Of a stretch of 58,476 bases of DNA, positions 8,957-17,971 are shown piece by piece. Under the pieces are notes generated by a model. The model did not search any database and had not been told where the DNA came from. It saw nothing but the letters and a program-made list of their open reading frames with translations. The stretch comes from Sphingobacteriales bacterium (GTDB taxonomy: Bacteria; Bacteroidota; Bacteroidia; Chitinophagales; Chitinophagaceae). Each line of letters opens with the position of its first letter. The stretch's first letter is position 1. A program made the position numbers and the translations under genes. Location: NCBI GenBank assembly GCA_900299255.1, contig OMJB01000068.1:1-58476 (forward strand). The letters are read 5' to 3'.

Positions 8957-11578
8957 ATGAAGATACTTGATATAAAAGCGATGTCTGGCCCCAATTACTG
9001 GAGCGCCAACAGGCACAAACTGATTGTAATGCTGCTGGACCTCGAAGACCTGGAACAAAAGCCTACCGATAAGATACCCGGATTCAGGGAAAGGCTGGAA
9101 CAGCTGATGCCATCGCTTTATGAGCATCGCTGCTCAGAAGAAGTACCGGGTGGTTTTTTCAGCCGGGTAGACGAAGGCACCTGGATGGGGCACGTGATAG
9201 AGCATATAGCACTGGAACTGCAGACACTGGCAGGCATGGACACCGGATTTGGGAGAACACGCGAAACCAAAGACTCCGGTATATACCATGTGGTGTTCTC
9301 TTACATGGAAGCTAAGGCAGGGATTTATACAGCCAAGGCAGCAGTAAAAATTGCCCAGGCACTGGTGGACGGCGAACCTTACGACCTAGCAGAAGATATA
9401 CAGAACCTGCGCGAGTTCAGGGAAAATGAACGCCTCGGGCCCAGCACAGGATCTATAGTAGAAGAAGCCATCAGGCGGAAGATACCTTATATCAGGCTGA
9501 ACAGGCACTCGCTGGTGCAGCTAGGTTACGGCATTAATCAGTGCCGCATACAGGCCACAGTTGCCAGCACCACCAGCAGTATCGCAGTAGAACTGGCTTG
9601 CGATAAGGAAGAAACAAAAAACCTGCTGGAGGCCTCAGAAATCCCGGTGCCACGGGGCAGGATCATTTATGATGAGGAAGACCTTAAAGCGTGCATTGAC
9701 AAAATAGGTTATCCGATAGTGACAAAACCCGTGAACGGCAACCACGGCAAGGGTGCGACTACAAACATCAAAAACTGGGAAGATGCTGTAGAAGGGCTTA
9801 AGGCGGCCAAAGTATACGGCCGGGCTGTAATCTGCGAAAAGTTCATCACGGGCAGGGACTTCAGGGTACTGGTCATCAACTACAAATTTGTGGCCGCAGC
9901 TTTGCGCACACCTGCTGCAGTGATAGGCGATGGAAAACATACCGTGCAGGAACTGATTGACATAGTAAACAGCGACCCAAGGCGTGGATATGGGCATGAA
10001 AAAGTGCTCACGGCTATTAAAGTAGATGGCTTCACTATGGATATGCTGGTGAAGAAAGGCTATACACTGGAGACAGTCATAGCCAAAGGCGAAGAATTGT
10101 GGCTGAAACCTACCGCCAACCTGAGCACAGGAGGCACAGCAACAGATGTGACCGATTTTGTACACCCCAACAATGTGTTCATGTGCGAACGCATAGCCAG
10201 AATAATAGGGCTGGATATCTGCGGTATAGATATTATGACCGATGACCTCACGGTGCCAATAACTGATAACGGTGGTGCGGTGCTGGAAGTTAATGCTGCG
10301 CCGGGATTCAGAATGCACCTTGACCCAACAGACGGACTGCCGCGCAATGTAGCTGAGCCTGTGATAGATATGCTGTATCCACCAGGCTCCTCTGCCAGGA
10401 TACCGATAATTGCAGTATCAGGCACTAACGGTAAAACCACTACCACCCGCCTCATTGCACACATTGTAAAACAAATGGGTTACAAAGTGGGGTACACCAC
10501 TACCGATGGCGTGTACATCCAGAATCAACTGATGATGAAAGGAGACTGCACAGGGCCGGTATCGGCTGAATTTGTGCTGAGGGACCCTACTGTAAACTAT
10601 GCCGTACTGGAATGTGCACATGGTGGCATTCTCAGGGCAGGGCAGGGTTTTCATAATTGCGATGTGGCCGTAGTTACCAATGTGGCCGAAGACCATATGA
10701 ACCTGGGCGGCATTGATACTATCGAAAAACTGGCAAAAGTAAAAGCGGTTGCCGCCAATACAGTTTTCCCCAACGGATACGCGATACTGAATGCTGATGA
10801 TGACCTCGTATATAAAATGCATGAGGGGCTTAAATGCCATGTAGCGTATTTCTCGCTGCACGAAGACAGCAAGCGAATTAAAAAACATTGTGCAAAAGGC
10901 GGACTGGTTGCCATTTACGAAAACGGATTCATCACCATACTCAAAGGTGGCTGGAAAATACGCGTGGAAAAAGTCACCAACATCCCGCTCACTTTTTCAG
11001 GTATGGCCGAATTCAATATTGCCAATGTACTGGCGGCCACACTTGCCGCCTATGTGCAGGAATTCAAAACAGAAGACATCAGGCAGGCGCTGCAGACATT
11101 TGTGCCATCCCCTGCCCTCACACCGGGCCGTATGAATATGTTCCACTTCCACGACTTCTCAGTGATGATCGACTATGCGCACAATACACATGGCTTTCAG
11201 GCTATCGGCAAGTTCCTGGCCAGCGTGAATGCATCTGAAAAGGTGGGCATCATAGCGGGTATAGGCGACAGGAGGGATGAGGACATACGATCTCTGGGCG
11301 AGGTAGCAGCCAAAATATTTGACGAGATCATCATCAGGCAGGATAAAAACCTGAGAGGCCGCACCGAAAATGAAATTTTAGAACTGATGAAAGAAGGCAT
11401 AAGCTCAGTAGACCCAAATAAAAAAATCACTGTTATCAGAAAAGAAAGCGAGGCAATTGACTACGCATTTGCCCACGCCAAAAAAGACAGTTTCATAGTC
11501 ATAACCAGCGATGTGATACCTGATGCACTGGAACAGGTAAAAGCGTACAAAGCGAAAGAAGACGGCGCAAAAATGTAA
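8957..11578 (+). CDS. cphA: Cyanophycin synthetase
   Basis: CphA polymerises aspartate and arginine into multi-L-arginyl-poly-L-aspartate with ATP, without a ribosome. At 873 residues the length fits the family. The order is an N-terminal domain (1-160), an ATP-grasp domain (about 165-480, with VTKPVNGNHGKG and VLEVNAAPGFRMH) that adds aspartate, and a Mur-ligase-like domain (about 488-873) with P-loop GTNGKTTTTR near residues 488-497 and MIDYAHNTHG in the C-terminal subdomain. The start is ATG 8957. It is divergent from cphB with about 118 bp between preferred starts, so storage and mobilisation genes share one control region. A bidirectional terminator follows. Confidence 0.95.
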   Translation: MKILDIKAMSGPNYWSANRHKLIVMLLDLEDLEQKPTDKIPGFRERLEQLMPSLYEHRCSEEVPGGFFSRVDEGTWMGHVIEHIALELQTLAGMDTGFGRTRETKDSGIYHVVFSYMEAKAGIYTAKAAVKIAQALVDGEPYDLAEDIQNLREFRENERLGPSTGSIVEEAIRRKIPYIRLNRHSLVQLGYGINQCRIQATVASTTSSIAVELACDKEETKNLLEASEIPVPRGRIIYDEEDLKACIDKIGYPIVTKPVNGNHGKGATTNIKNWEDAVEGLKAAKVYGRAVICEKFITGRDFRVLVINYKFVAAALRTPAAVIGDGKHTVQELIDIVNSDPRRGYGHEKVLTAIKVDGFTMDMLVKKGYTLETVIAKGEELWLKPTANLSTGGTATDVTDFVHPNNVFMCERIARIIGLDICGIDIMTDDLTVPITDNGGAVLEVNAAPGFRMHLDPTDGLPRNVAEPVIDMLYPPGSSARIPIIAVSGTNGKTTTTRLIAHIVKQMGYKVGYTTTDGVYIQNQLMMKGDCTGPVSAEFVLRDPTVNYAVLECAHGGILRAGQGFHNCDVAVVTNVAEDHMNLGGIDTIEKLAKVKAVAANTVFPNGYAILNADDDLVYKMHEGLKCHVAYFSLHEDSKRIKKHCAKGGLVAIYENGFITILKGGWKIRVEKVTNIPLTFSGMAEFNIANVLAATLAAYVQEFKTEDIRQALQTFVPSPALTPGRMNMFHFHDFSVMIDYAHNTHGFQAIGKFLASVNASEKVGIIAGIGDRRDEDIRSLGEVAAKIFDEIIIRQDKNLRGRTENEILELMKEGISSVDPNKKITVIRKESEAIDYAFAHAKKDSFIVITSDVIPDALEQVKAYKAKEDGAKM

Positions 11579-11599
11579 CACCGTTAATCTCAAACAAAT

Positions 11600-11644
11600 C
11601 CGGAGTGTAATACCGGTAAAATAAAATTCGGCATTACACTCCGG
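11600..11644. terminator. Bidirectional terminator between cphA and surE
   Basis: A 16-bp inverted repeat with one mismatch (arms 11600-11615 and 11629-11644, core CCGGAGTGTAAT) lies between the convergent ends of cphA and surE. Confidence 0.8.
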
Positions 11645-11672
11645 TTATATCAGGCAGCGGTTGCATGCCACT

Positions 11673-12455
11673 TCAGTTATTTATGTCCGCCCATTCGCTT
11701 TCCAGCCACTGCTTGGTTGCATTGTCGGTAAAATCAATTACTATAGGCACTATTGATGCATAGCCATCCTTCAGTGCCTCCACATCTGACCCTGGCTTTT
11801 TATCCATGTTGATGAATTTACCGGTCATCCAATAGTAGTCTTTACCGCGAGGATCTTTACGGTGATCAAACTCCTCTGCCCACCTTGCATATGCCTGCCG
11901 GCATATCTTCATCCCTTTGAATTTTTCAGGTGTAGTAACCGGTATGTTCACGTTGAGCAGAATGTGGCCTGGCATTTTTGTCCCCAGCATACGTATGGTC
12001 AGTTCGCGTGCCACCTGCTTAGCAACTGTAAAGTCGGCATCAAAGCTGAAGTCAAGCAACGACAAACCAATGGAAGGAACATTCTCAATAGCTGCTTCCA
12101 TGGCAGCACTCATAGTACCGGAATAAATCACATTAATAGAATGGTTGGCGCCGTGATTGATACCACTCAGGCATAAATCAGGCTTTCTGTGTAATATCTT
12201 GTCCCGTCCTAATTTTACACAATCAGCAGGTGTGCCACTGCACTGCCATGAGCCTACCCCATCAAAAACATCTACCTTTTGCAGCCGCAGCGGATCACCA
12301 ATAGTAATAGCATGCCCCATACCTGATTGCGGGCTGTCGGGCGCAACCACTACTACCTGCCCCAGATCGGCCACAGCGTCTACCAGCGCCCTGATACCGG
12401 GTGAGTTAATTCCATCGTCATTGGTAATAAGTATAATCGGCAATTCTTTCTTCAT
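11673..12455 (-). CDS. surE: 5'/3'-nucleotidase SurE
   Basis: SurE removes phosphate from nucleoside monophosphates using a divalent metal. The N-terminal TNDDGINSPG gives the metal-binding Asp pair (D13, D14). Also present are CSGTPADCVK, SGINHGAN and YSGTMSAAMEA, all family signatures. At 260 residues it has normal length, and the start is ATG. It is the last gene of a closely spaced minus-strand series (gaps of 26, 57 and 27 bp plus one overlap) reaching back to 15009, so it may be co-transcribed with envelope genes it does not obviously work with. Confidence 0.95.
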   Translation of the reverse strand: MKKELPIILITNDDGINSPGIRALVDAVADLGQVVVVAPDSPQSGMGHAITIGDPLRLQKVDVFDGVGSWQCSGTPADCVKLGRDKILHRKPDLCLSGINHGANHSINVIYSGTMSAAMEAAIENVPSIGLSLLDFSFDADFTVAKQVARELTIRMLGTKMPGHILLNVNIPVTTPEKFKGMKICRQAYARWAEEFDHRKDPRGKDYYWMTGKFINMDKKPGSDVEALKDGYASIVPIVIDFTDNATKQWLESEWADINN

Positions 12456-12482
12456 GCAGTAATTTTTATTGAAACGCAGCCA

Positions 12483-13256
12483 TCAAGGTACCAGGGCAGA
12501 GTCAATAAACGGCACAGGATATACGGCGTTATAAACATTCTTTCCGGTTGATATATCTTCATAGACAGATTTATCAGCGATAACATAACTGTATGCTGCA
12601 AAGTACACCCTGGCACCTGTGGCAAGCCCCGCATTCAGCAGATCCTGTTGTGGAATCTTAAATACAACGGCGCTAAGGTTAGCCGGAATCTGCACTACAT
12701 ATTTCAGCAGATAAGCAGCAGGCACATTGCCCACATTAATGCTGGTGTTTACAAACAAAATGGCGTTTCTGACTCTTGTGTCTGCTGTTGCATAAAAAGT
12801 AAGCGAGTCATACAAACCACCCGTAACGTTACGGGCATGAAAAGCAGTGAGAAACGAATCAGGAACAGTAGACAACGTAACATCCTGATTCAGGGTGCCC
12901 AATACAAAGTTTACGTTATTGATAACTTTGGATGCATATGCACTGTCTGATGCCGTTATGGAATAGCTGCCTGTCTTAACGCTGCTGTAACTGTAATACC
13001 CGGAATTGTCGGGCGAGGCTGAGGAACTGGATACGGTGGCAGTACTGCTGGCCAGTGTAAGCTTTACAGACGAATAGCCCCCTATCACAGGGCTCCCGTA
13101 TTTATCAAACAGCGTAACATGCCCACTGATACTGCCTGTATACGAGGGCCCGGCAGGGCCGGTAGGGCCAGCGGGCCCCTCTTTGGCACATGAGGCCAGA
13201 AGCAGTACCGCGAAAACAGCAAATAATAACGATGTAAGTTTATTGGTATTGTGCAT
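12483..13256 (-). CDS. Lipoprotein with short collagen-like segment
   Basis: The start is set at ATG 13256 (257 residues). An upstream TTG at 13292 adds only 12 residues and is not needed. A lipoprotein signal ends in LLLASC, so the mature lipid-anchored protein begins at that Cys with AKE and then GPAGPTGPAGP, three to four Gly-x-y triplets like those in collagen-related bacterial lipoproteins. A carboxypeptidase-regulatory-like beta domain follows (SISGHVTLFDKYG...SGYYSYSSVKTGSYSI), then a domain of about 110 residues that I do not recognise. The function is unknown; a surface-exposed envelope role is inferred. Confidence 0.75.
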   Translation of the reverse strand: MHNTNKLTSLLFAVFAVLLLASCAKEGPAGPTGPAGPSYTGSISGHVTLFDKYGSPVIGGYSSVKLTLASSTATVSSSSASPDNSGYYSYSSVKTGSYSITASDSAYASKVINNVNFVLGTLNQDVTLSTVPDSFLTAFHARNVTGGLYDSLTFYATADTRVRNAILFVNTSINVGNVPAAYLLKYVVQIPANLSAVVFKIPQQDLLNAGLATGARVYFAAYSYVIADKSVYEDISTGKNVYNAVYPVPFIDSALVP

Positions 13257-13313
13257 AGAGCAATTTTGAGTACTACAAAGATTATATAGCAAATGTAAGG
13301 ATTCCCTGCTCAG

Positions 13314-13997
13314 CTAAAAGTAATACATAAGCCTGAAATTGAACAGGTTGTTAAACTGGCCGTCGTTGTTGTATCCAAACCCAGCAGGTATTCGCTCGGG
13401 AGGGCGAATAGAGGCCGCCGAATACTGGTACCGCACATTTGCAAACAGCTTTTTATACACCCGCCTGCCTATGCCAATAATGTAATCTATATCTGAACTA
13501 TTAAACCTGTTCTTATCTGGATCTATAACTACTGGCTGGTCAGTTTGCACCCACTCATTTGAGCGCACCAGCAAGCCATACGATATGCCTGCCTCAACAT
13601 CTATAGTATGAATTATGGCATGAACGGTAAGAGGTACCTCGGCATAGTTTACATTCATGAAATACTTGCTCACGTAAGTACCAATTGCCGGCGACTCTTT
13701 TACCGACTCTCCCCTGCTGCCTTTTTGTGAATACAACAGCTCCAGGCTTGCCCCAAACACTTTGGTGAAATGGACATAGACAGTACCGCCCAGCTGCACC
13801 CCGACTTTATGATATCCGAAGTAGGTATCGCCGTCTACCTGCGAAAAGTTGGCACCAAGTATTAACCCTCCGTCAAAAATTTTGGGTTCCGGCTCGTAAT
13901 AATTACTCTGGCTATAAACATGCAACGGCAGCACAAACAGTAAAAGCAGCCACACACGGCATAAGCAAAACATACCCAAAAATACGGCTTGCGCCAT
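13314..13997 (-). CDS. Outer-membrane beta-barrel protein (PorT-like size class)
   Basis: The 227-residue protein has an N-terminal signal sequence ending at VYSQ (about residue 30). An eight-strand-type barrel of alternating hydrophobic strands follows (GGLILGANFSQ, VGVQLGGTVYVHF, GASLELLYSQKGS, YAEVPLTVHAI, VEAGISYGLL, FANVRYQYSA), ending with FNLFNFRLMYYF, whose last residue is aromatic as expected for barrel insertion. The fold resembles outer-membrane beta-barrel domain proteins common in Bacteroidota. No substrate can be assigned. It lies 26 bp downstream of the MORN-like gene. Confidence 0.75.
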   Translation of the reverse strand: MAQAVFLGMFCLCRVWLLLLFVLPLHVYSQSNYYEPEPKIFDGGLILGANFSQVDGDTYFGYHKVGVQLGGTVYVHFTKVFGASLELLYSQKGSRGESVKESPAIGTYVSKYFMNVNYAEVPLTVHAIIHTIDVEAGISYGLLVRSNEWVQTDQPVVIDPDKNRFNSSDIDYIIGIGRRVYKKLFANVRYQYSAASIRPPERIPAGFGYNNDGQFNNLFNFRLMYYF

Positions 13998-14023
13998 TTT
14001 AAATAGGAATTGAAAATCAGCAG

Positions 14024-14677
14024 CTACAAATCTTCCTTCTTCTCCAGATCTCCGTTCTCTTCAAAATACTCCCAGCGGCCTGATTTTACCGCAGTAAGTT
14101 TCTTGCGATTAATTACCTTAATCACATCCTGCCCGGTTACCGGGTCTGCAACCGTTACGGTATCATGTACAGTTACAAGCGACCCGGCGTAGAAACCGTT
14201 TATTTTCAGTTTCCCGCTGTTGTAATATTCCTGATAAGTACCCGATAGGCAGGAAGTAACACCTGTGCTCTGTACAAAAAGCCCATAGTTACTTACGGTT
14301 TTCAAACCACCGTTTTTATTAAATTCCTGCCATGTCCCCACCGGTATACCCCGCTGAAAATACCCTGTCATTCTTATCCGGCCATTCTCGTAAAAGGCCG
14401 CCCATTTCCCGTCCTGCAAATACTTATCTGATTCAAATATAAACGCCCCTGAGGCAATAGTACGCCCGCTTTTGCTCACCAGCCGGTATAAAGAATACTC
14501 CTCGCTGATGCACACTGAATTGGAAGTATCTCCGGTTGCCACAAACACCTTAAACGAGTCATTTTCTCTGATCAGCCTGTTGTCTTCTTCCGATGTATAC
14601 TCAAACGGAATAAGCACCTGTGCATGCAATAATGATGCACACATCAAAAATACAACACTCAGCAACCAACCTTTCAT
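14024..14677 (-). CDS. Secreted MORN/YwqK-like repeat protein
   Basis: The 217-residue protein has a signal peptide (about 1-19, ending SLLHAQ). It then carries repeated short motifs of the form GKWxxFYENGRIxMTGYF, GTWQEFNKNGGLKTVSNY, GTYQEYYNSGKLKINGFY and GRWEYFEENGDLEK. These are the two-strand MORN or YwqK-type repeats found in many secreted Bacteroidota proteins. Automated pipelines often label such proteins as toxin-antitoxin YwqK antitoxins, but no toxin lies nearby and the signal peptide argues against that role. Its start overlaps the stop of the upstream MmcQ-like gene by 4 bp (ATGA), indicating translational coupling. Confidence 0.75.
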   Translation of the reverse strand: MKGWLLSVVFLMCASLLHAQVLIPFEYTSEEDNRLIRENDSFKVFVATGDTSNSVCISEEYSLYRLVSKSGRTIASGAFIFESDKYLQDGKWAAFYENGRIRMTGYFQRGIPVGTWQEFNKNGGLKTVSNYGLFVQSTGVTSCLSGTYQEYYNSGKLKINGFYAGSLVTVHDTVTVADPVTGQDVIKVINRKKLTAVKSGRWEYFEENGDLEKKEDL

Positions 14678-15009
14678 TTTTGCTTCTTTTTAGGTTTAAA
14701 AACCAGGCCATACGAATGATCAATCTGCTCCTTCAATTGTTTACTGCTCAGCGTATTGTCTATAATAACGGTATTCCAGTGCCTCTTGTTCATATGATAC
14801 CCTGGAATAATACACTCAAACTGATCGCGCAATTCAATCGCCCTGTCCGGATCGCACTTCACATTAAACTGAACCGGCTGCGTATCCAGGCTTAACAGCA
14901 GGAATATTTTACCTCCAGCTTTAAAAACCAGTACACTGTCGCTAAAAGGCATCCCTTCTTCTGCCCCCTCCATGGACAGGCAATAAGCCCGGATGTCCTC
15001 AATATTCAT
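14674..15009 (-). CDS. MmcQ/YjbR family protein
   Basis: This is a small alpha/beta protein of 111 residues from ATG 15009. A TTG at 15054 would add 15 unlikely residues. It matches the MmcQ/YjbR (DUF419) family: MNIEDIRAYCLSMEGAEE at the N terminus, PFSDSVLVFKAGGKIF, a FNVKCDPDRAIEL strand-helix, IPGYHMNKRHWNTV, and a basic tail. The family has a CyaY-like fold and is often annotated as DNA-binding without strong proof. A TAnnTTTG box (TACCTTTG, minus strand, 15021 to 15014) ends only 4 nt before the ATG, suggesting a nearly leaderless transcript. It heads the minus-strand series. Confidence 0.85.
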   Translation of the reverse strand: MNIEDIRAYCLSMEGAEEGMPFSDSVLVFKAGGKIFLLLSLDTQPVQFNVKCDPDRAIELRDQFECIIPGYHMNKRHWNTVIIDNTLSSKQLKEQIDHSYGLVFKPKKKQK

Positions 15010-15355
15010 GGCGCAAAGGTAAAACTTAAACATTGCCTCAGAAAAGAGATACAATCATACTTTCCCCACATGTGTTTATAAATATTTTAGCACTTGTATA
15101 TATGCAGAAGTGCCTTCAGCACAGAAATTCCCGTTACTATGTATGTTTTTGTTGATACCAGGTTCAAACAACACCGCTCAGCTGGATTGCCAACCGACCT
15201 GCTGAAAAAAAATATACCGGATTTATGAGAAGTAGAAAGACGCAGTGTGATAAGATGGATGTTATGCTTACTAATGGCGTTCAAACAATGTTGCAACCTT
15301 AGTACAGGTTTTTGGAATCTCGTTGTATAAGTTTATTTTTATACAAACATAGAAT
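15010..15355. other. Intergenic region with inverted repeat
   Basis: This 346-bp region separates the divergent MmcQ-like and RDD genes. A perfect 8-bp inverted repeat (TTGTATAA, 15323-15330, and TTATACAA, 15339-15346, 8-bp spacer) lies 10 bp before the RDD start codon and could be an operator. I see nothing else that I can support. Confidence 0.45.
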
Positions 15356-15829
15356 ATGGAACAGGGTGAAATATCAATTTTTCCGGAAGAAACCGTAGTA
15401 TATGCAACATTCTGGCAAAGATTTGCAGCTGCATTTATAGATGGTATGATATTACTTATCCCTAACCTTCTAATAGGCAAATTTATTGGAGGCGACCGTT
15501 TTTTCTATGATTTAATGGAAAATAATGTTCAAGCCTCTTCAGTTATAGGCCAGGCATTGCAGGCTGCACTGGCCTTGTTTTACAGTGCTGCGATGGAATC
15601 AGGAAATGCACAGGCTACTGTAGGTAAACAGGCACTGGGCATCAGGGTGACCAGCACTGCCGGTGAGCGAATAACCTTCAGCAATGCCCTGGGGCGCAAT
15701 GCCGGAAAGTGGGTATCAGATATCATCCTCCTGTTTGGCTATTTCATGATGCTTTGGGACGAAAGAAACCAGGCACTGCACGATAGGATGGCAGGTACAC
15801 TGGTAGTTAAAAAACAGGCATCGAGCTAA
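15356..15829 (+). CDS. RDD family membrane protein
   Basis: This 157-residue integral membrane protein carries the RDD signature. FWQRFAAAFIDGMILL has the Arg and Asp of the first helix, GKQALGIRVT is the typical loop before the second part, and HDRMAGTLVV is the conserved ending. About three membrane segments are visible (30-50, 80-95, 118-135). The family has no firm general function, though some members have been linked to ion exchange. It stands alone, with an inverted repeat just upstream of its ATG. Confidence 0.85.
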   Translation: MEQGEISIFPEETVVYATFWQRFAAAFIDGMILLIPNLLIGKFIGGDRFFYDLMENNVQASSVIGQALQAALALFYSAAMESGNAQATVGKQALGIRVTSTAGERITFSNALGRNAGKWVSDIILLFGYFMMLWDERNQALHDRMAGTLVVKKQASS

Positions 15830-16009
15830 AAAAACTTCTATACAGGGATCCGCCATTTTCATATATATTGAAAACTGAGTATAAAAAACATTTTACGTGC
15901 TACCCGATCCATTCACCAGACTGCATGTGGCTTATTTAAGTGCTTTTTTCTATATACCTGTACCTGGTTAGCTTCTTCAGCAAACAGTAAACAACCTATC
16001 TTCGCACCA

Positions 16010-17950
16010 ATGATTTCCCCTGCCTCGATACAGGAAGTAATGAACCGCGCCGATATTATTGACGTTATCGGGCAGTTTGTGCGGCTACGGAAAAGGGGCA
16101 CCAACTATCTGGCCAATTGCCCGTTTCATAACGAAAAGACACCTTCGTTCAATGTTTCGCCCGCCAAGGGTATATACAAATGTTTCGGCTGTGGCAAGGC
16201 AGGCAATGTGGTTACCTTCCTGCAGGAGCACGAAAAACTCACGTACCCGGAAGCCATCAGATGGCTGGCAGACCATTATAAAATAACGCTGGAGGAAACA
16301 GAACGGTCGCCAGAACAGCAGCAAAAACAACTGACAGAGGAAGGGCTACGCATACTGAATGAATATGCGGCAACATGGTTTCACGAAACGCTGCACAACA
16401 ATGAAGAGGGGCAGCTGATTGGCCAATCGTATTTTAAACAGCGTGGGTTCAGAAAAGAGATTATAGAAAAATTCAGGCTGGGTTATGACCCCGAGCAGGG
16501 TGAAGCATTTTACCAAGCCGCTGTAAACAAAGGGTATAAAGCTGATATGCTGGAGCGTGCGGGACTGGTAAAAAACCGCAACGGCATGTACCGCGATGTG
16601 TACCGTGGCCGGGTTATATTCCCCATTCAGAGCGTAACAGGCCGAATACTTGGTTTTGGTGCGCGCATACTGAAAAGCAATGAGAAAGCACCCAAGTACA
16701 TCAACACTCCCGAAAACGAGATTTATGTAAAGAGCAAGGTACTCTATGGCATGTACCAGAGCCGGCAAGCTATTGGCAAGCTTGATGAATGCCTGCTGGT
16801 AGAAGGCTATACAGACGTTATTTCGCTGCACCAGGGAGGGGTGGAAAACGTGGTATCGAGCAGTGGTACGTCTCTTACAGAAGACCAGCTACGCCTTATA
16901 GGCCAGCTGACTAAAAACCTGACCATACTGTACGATGGCGACCCGGCGGGCATCAAAGCCGCCCTGCGCGGGCTGGATATGGCACTCTCCCAGAGCTTTA
17001 ATGTGCAGCTGGTGCTGCTGCCTGAAGGCGAAGACCCGGACAGCTATGTGCAGAAATCGGGTGCCGAAAAATTCAGGGAATACATTAAAGAGCACAAACA
17101 GAATGTGATCAGCTTCCGCCTGCAAGTGGGCCTAGCTGATGCCGGCACCGACCCTGTGAAACGCTCAAAGCTGGTGCAGGAAATTGCCGAGAGCATATCA
17201 CGTATCAACAAGGCTGAAGATTTTTCGCTGCAAACACATTATACCAGAGAGGCGGCAGCAAAGCTCAATGTAGACGAAGCCGGCCTAGTAAACCTGATCA
17301 ACAAGTATATCCGCGACCGGATTGAAAATGAACAGAAGCACCAACGGAGGGAGGAAGTGCTACCCCAGCCTGAACAGATCACGGTTGAGCAGGAAAGCGA
17401 ATTAAAGCTACCAGATACCGGCGACCTACAGGAGTGGCAGTTGCTGAGGGTGCTGATTGAATATGGGCATATGCCCGATGAGCAGTTTGGCACTATTGCC
17501 CGGCATATAGAAGACCGCATAGACCCCAACATTATTGAAGACACTTTTGTAAGAAAGCTGTTCCTGGAATATTTTGATCATTTTGCTCACTTCGGTGCCA
17601 CGCCCGAAATTCATTATTTCGTTAACCACGCCGATAAGGATACGCGAGATAAAATGGCATCGCTGTTGCATCCGCGGCAGGAGGTCAGCACCAAGTGGCA
17701 GGAAAAATACAATATTGAATCGGTGGTGGGGCCTATGACCTACCTCAATGATGTTGACAGCACACTATCTTACTTTGAGCTGAAAAAAATACTGGTGATT
17801 CAGGACAACCTGACCGCAAAATTAAAAACAGTTACCGACCCTATAGCACTGAAAGTGATGCAGGAGCGCTTTATGGAACTACGGCTGCTGGAGCGTGAGA
17901 TACTCAAGAAACACGGTACAGTCGTTTTCAAATCTCATAAGTACAAGTAA
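16010..17950 (+). CDS. dnaG: DNA primase DnaG
   Basis: DnaG makes RNA primers for DNA replication. The CHC2 zinc-finger is clear (C37, H40, C58, C61 in CPFHNEKTPSF...CFGCG). The catalytic TOPRIM domain follows, with LLVEGYTDVISLH and ILYDGDPAGIKAALRG. The C-terminal helicase-binding region occupies about residues 430-646. At 646 residues the length is normal. The start ATG gives MISPASIQEV directly before the zinc-binding domain. A near-consensus box (TATCTTCG, 15997-16004) lies only 5 nt upstream of the ATG. The gene ends 21 bp from the convergent end of sppA. Confidence 0.97.
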   Translation: MISPASIQEVMNRADIIDVIGQFVRLRKRGTNYLANCPFHNEKTPSFNVSPAKGIYKCFGCGKAGNVVTFLQEHEKLTYPEAIRWLADHYKITLEETERSPEQQQKQLTEEGLRILNEYAATWFHETLHNNEEGQLIGQSYFKQRGFRKEIIEKFRLGYDPEQGEAFYQAAVNKGYKADMLERAGLVKNRNGMYRDVYRGRVIFPIQSVTGRILGFGARILKSNEKAPKYINTPENEIYVKSKVLYGMYQSRQAIGKLDECLLVEGYTDVISLHQGGVENVVSSSGTSLTEDQLRLIGQLTKNLTILYDGDPAGIKAALRGLDMALSQSFNVQLVLLPEGEDPDSYVQKSGAEKFREYIKEHKQNVISFRLQVGLADAGTDPVKRSKLVQEIAESISRINKAEDFSLQTHYTREAAAKLNVDEAGLVNLINKYIRDRIENEQKHQRREEVLPQPEQITVEQESELKLPDTGDLQEWQLLRVLIEYGHMPDEQFGTIARHIEDRIDPNIIEDTFVRKLFLEYFDHFAHFGATPEIHYFVNHADKDTRDKMASLLHPRQEVSTKWQEKYNIESVVGPMTYLNDVDSTLSYFELKKILVIQDNLTAKLKTVTDPIALKVMQERFMELRLLEREILKKHGTVVFKSHKYK

Positions 17951-17971
17951 AAGCAACTGCCAGCAAGCCCC

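Noticed and set aside
9635-10318. Minus-strand frame of 227 codons inside cphA
   Set aside because: It is antisense to the conserved ATP-grasp region, and its product is His/Tyr/Cys-rich nonsense.
14024-14677. Calling the MORN/YwqK-like gene an antitoxin
   Set aside because: It has a signal peptide and no toxin gene beside it; the label comes from automated naming of the repeat family.
15087-15296. Minus-strand 69-codon frame and a plus-strand 29-codon frame in the intergenic region
   Set aside because: No homology pattern, no promoter box and no continuation; too weak to call.
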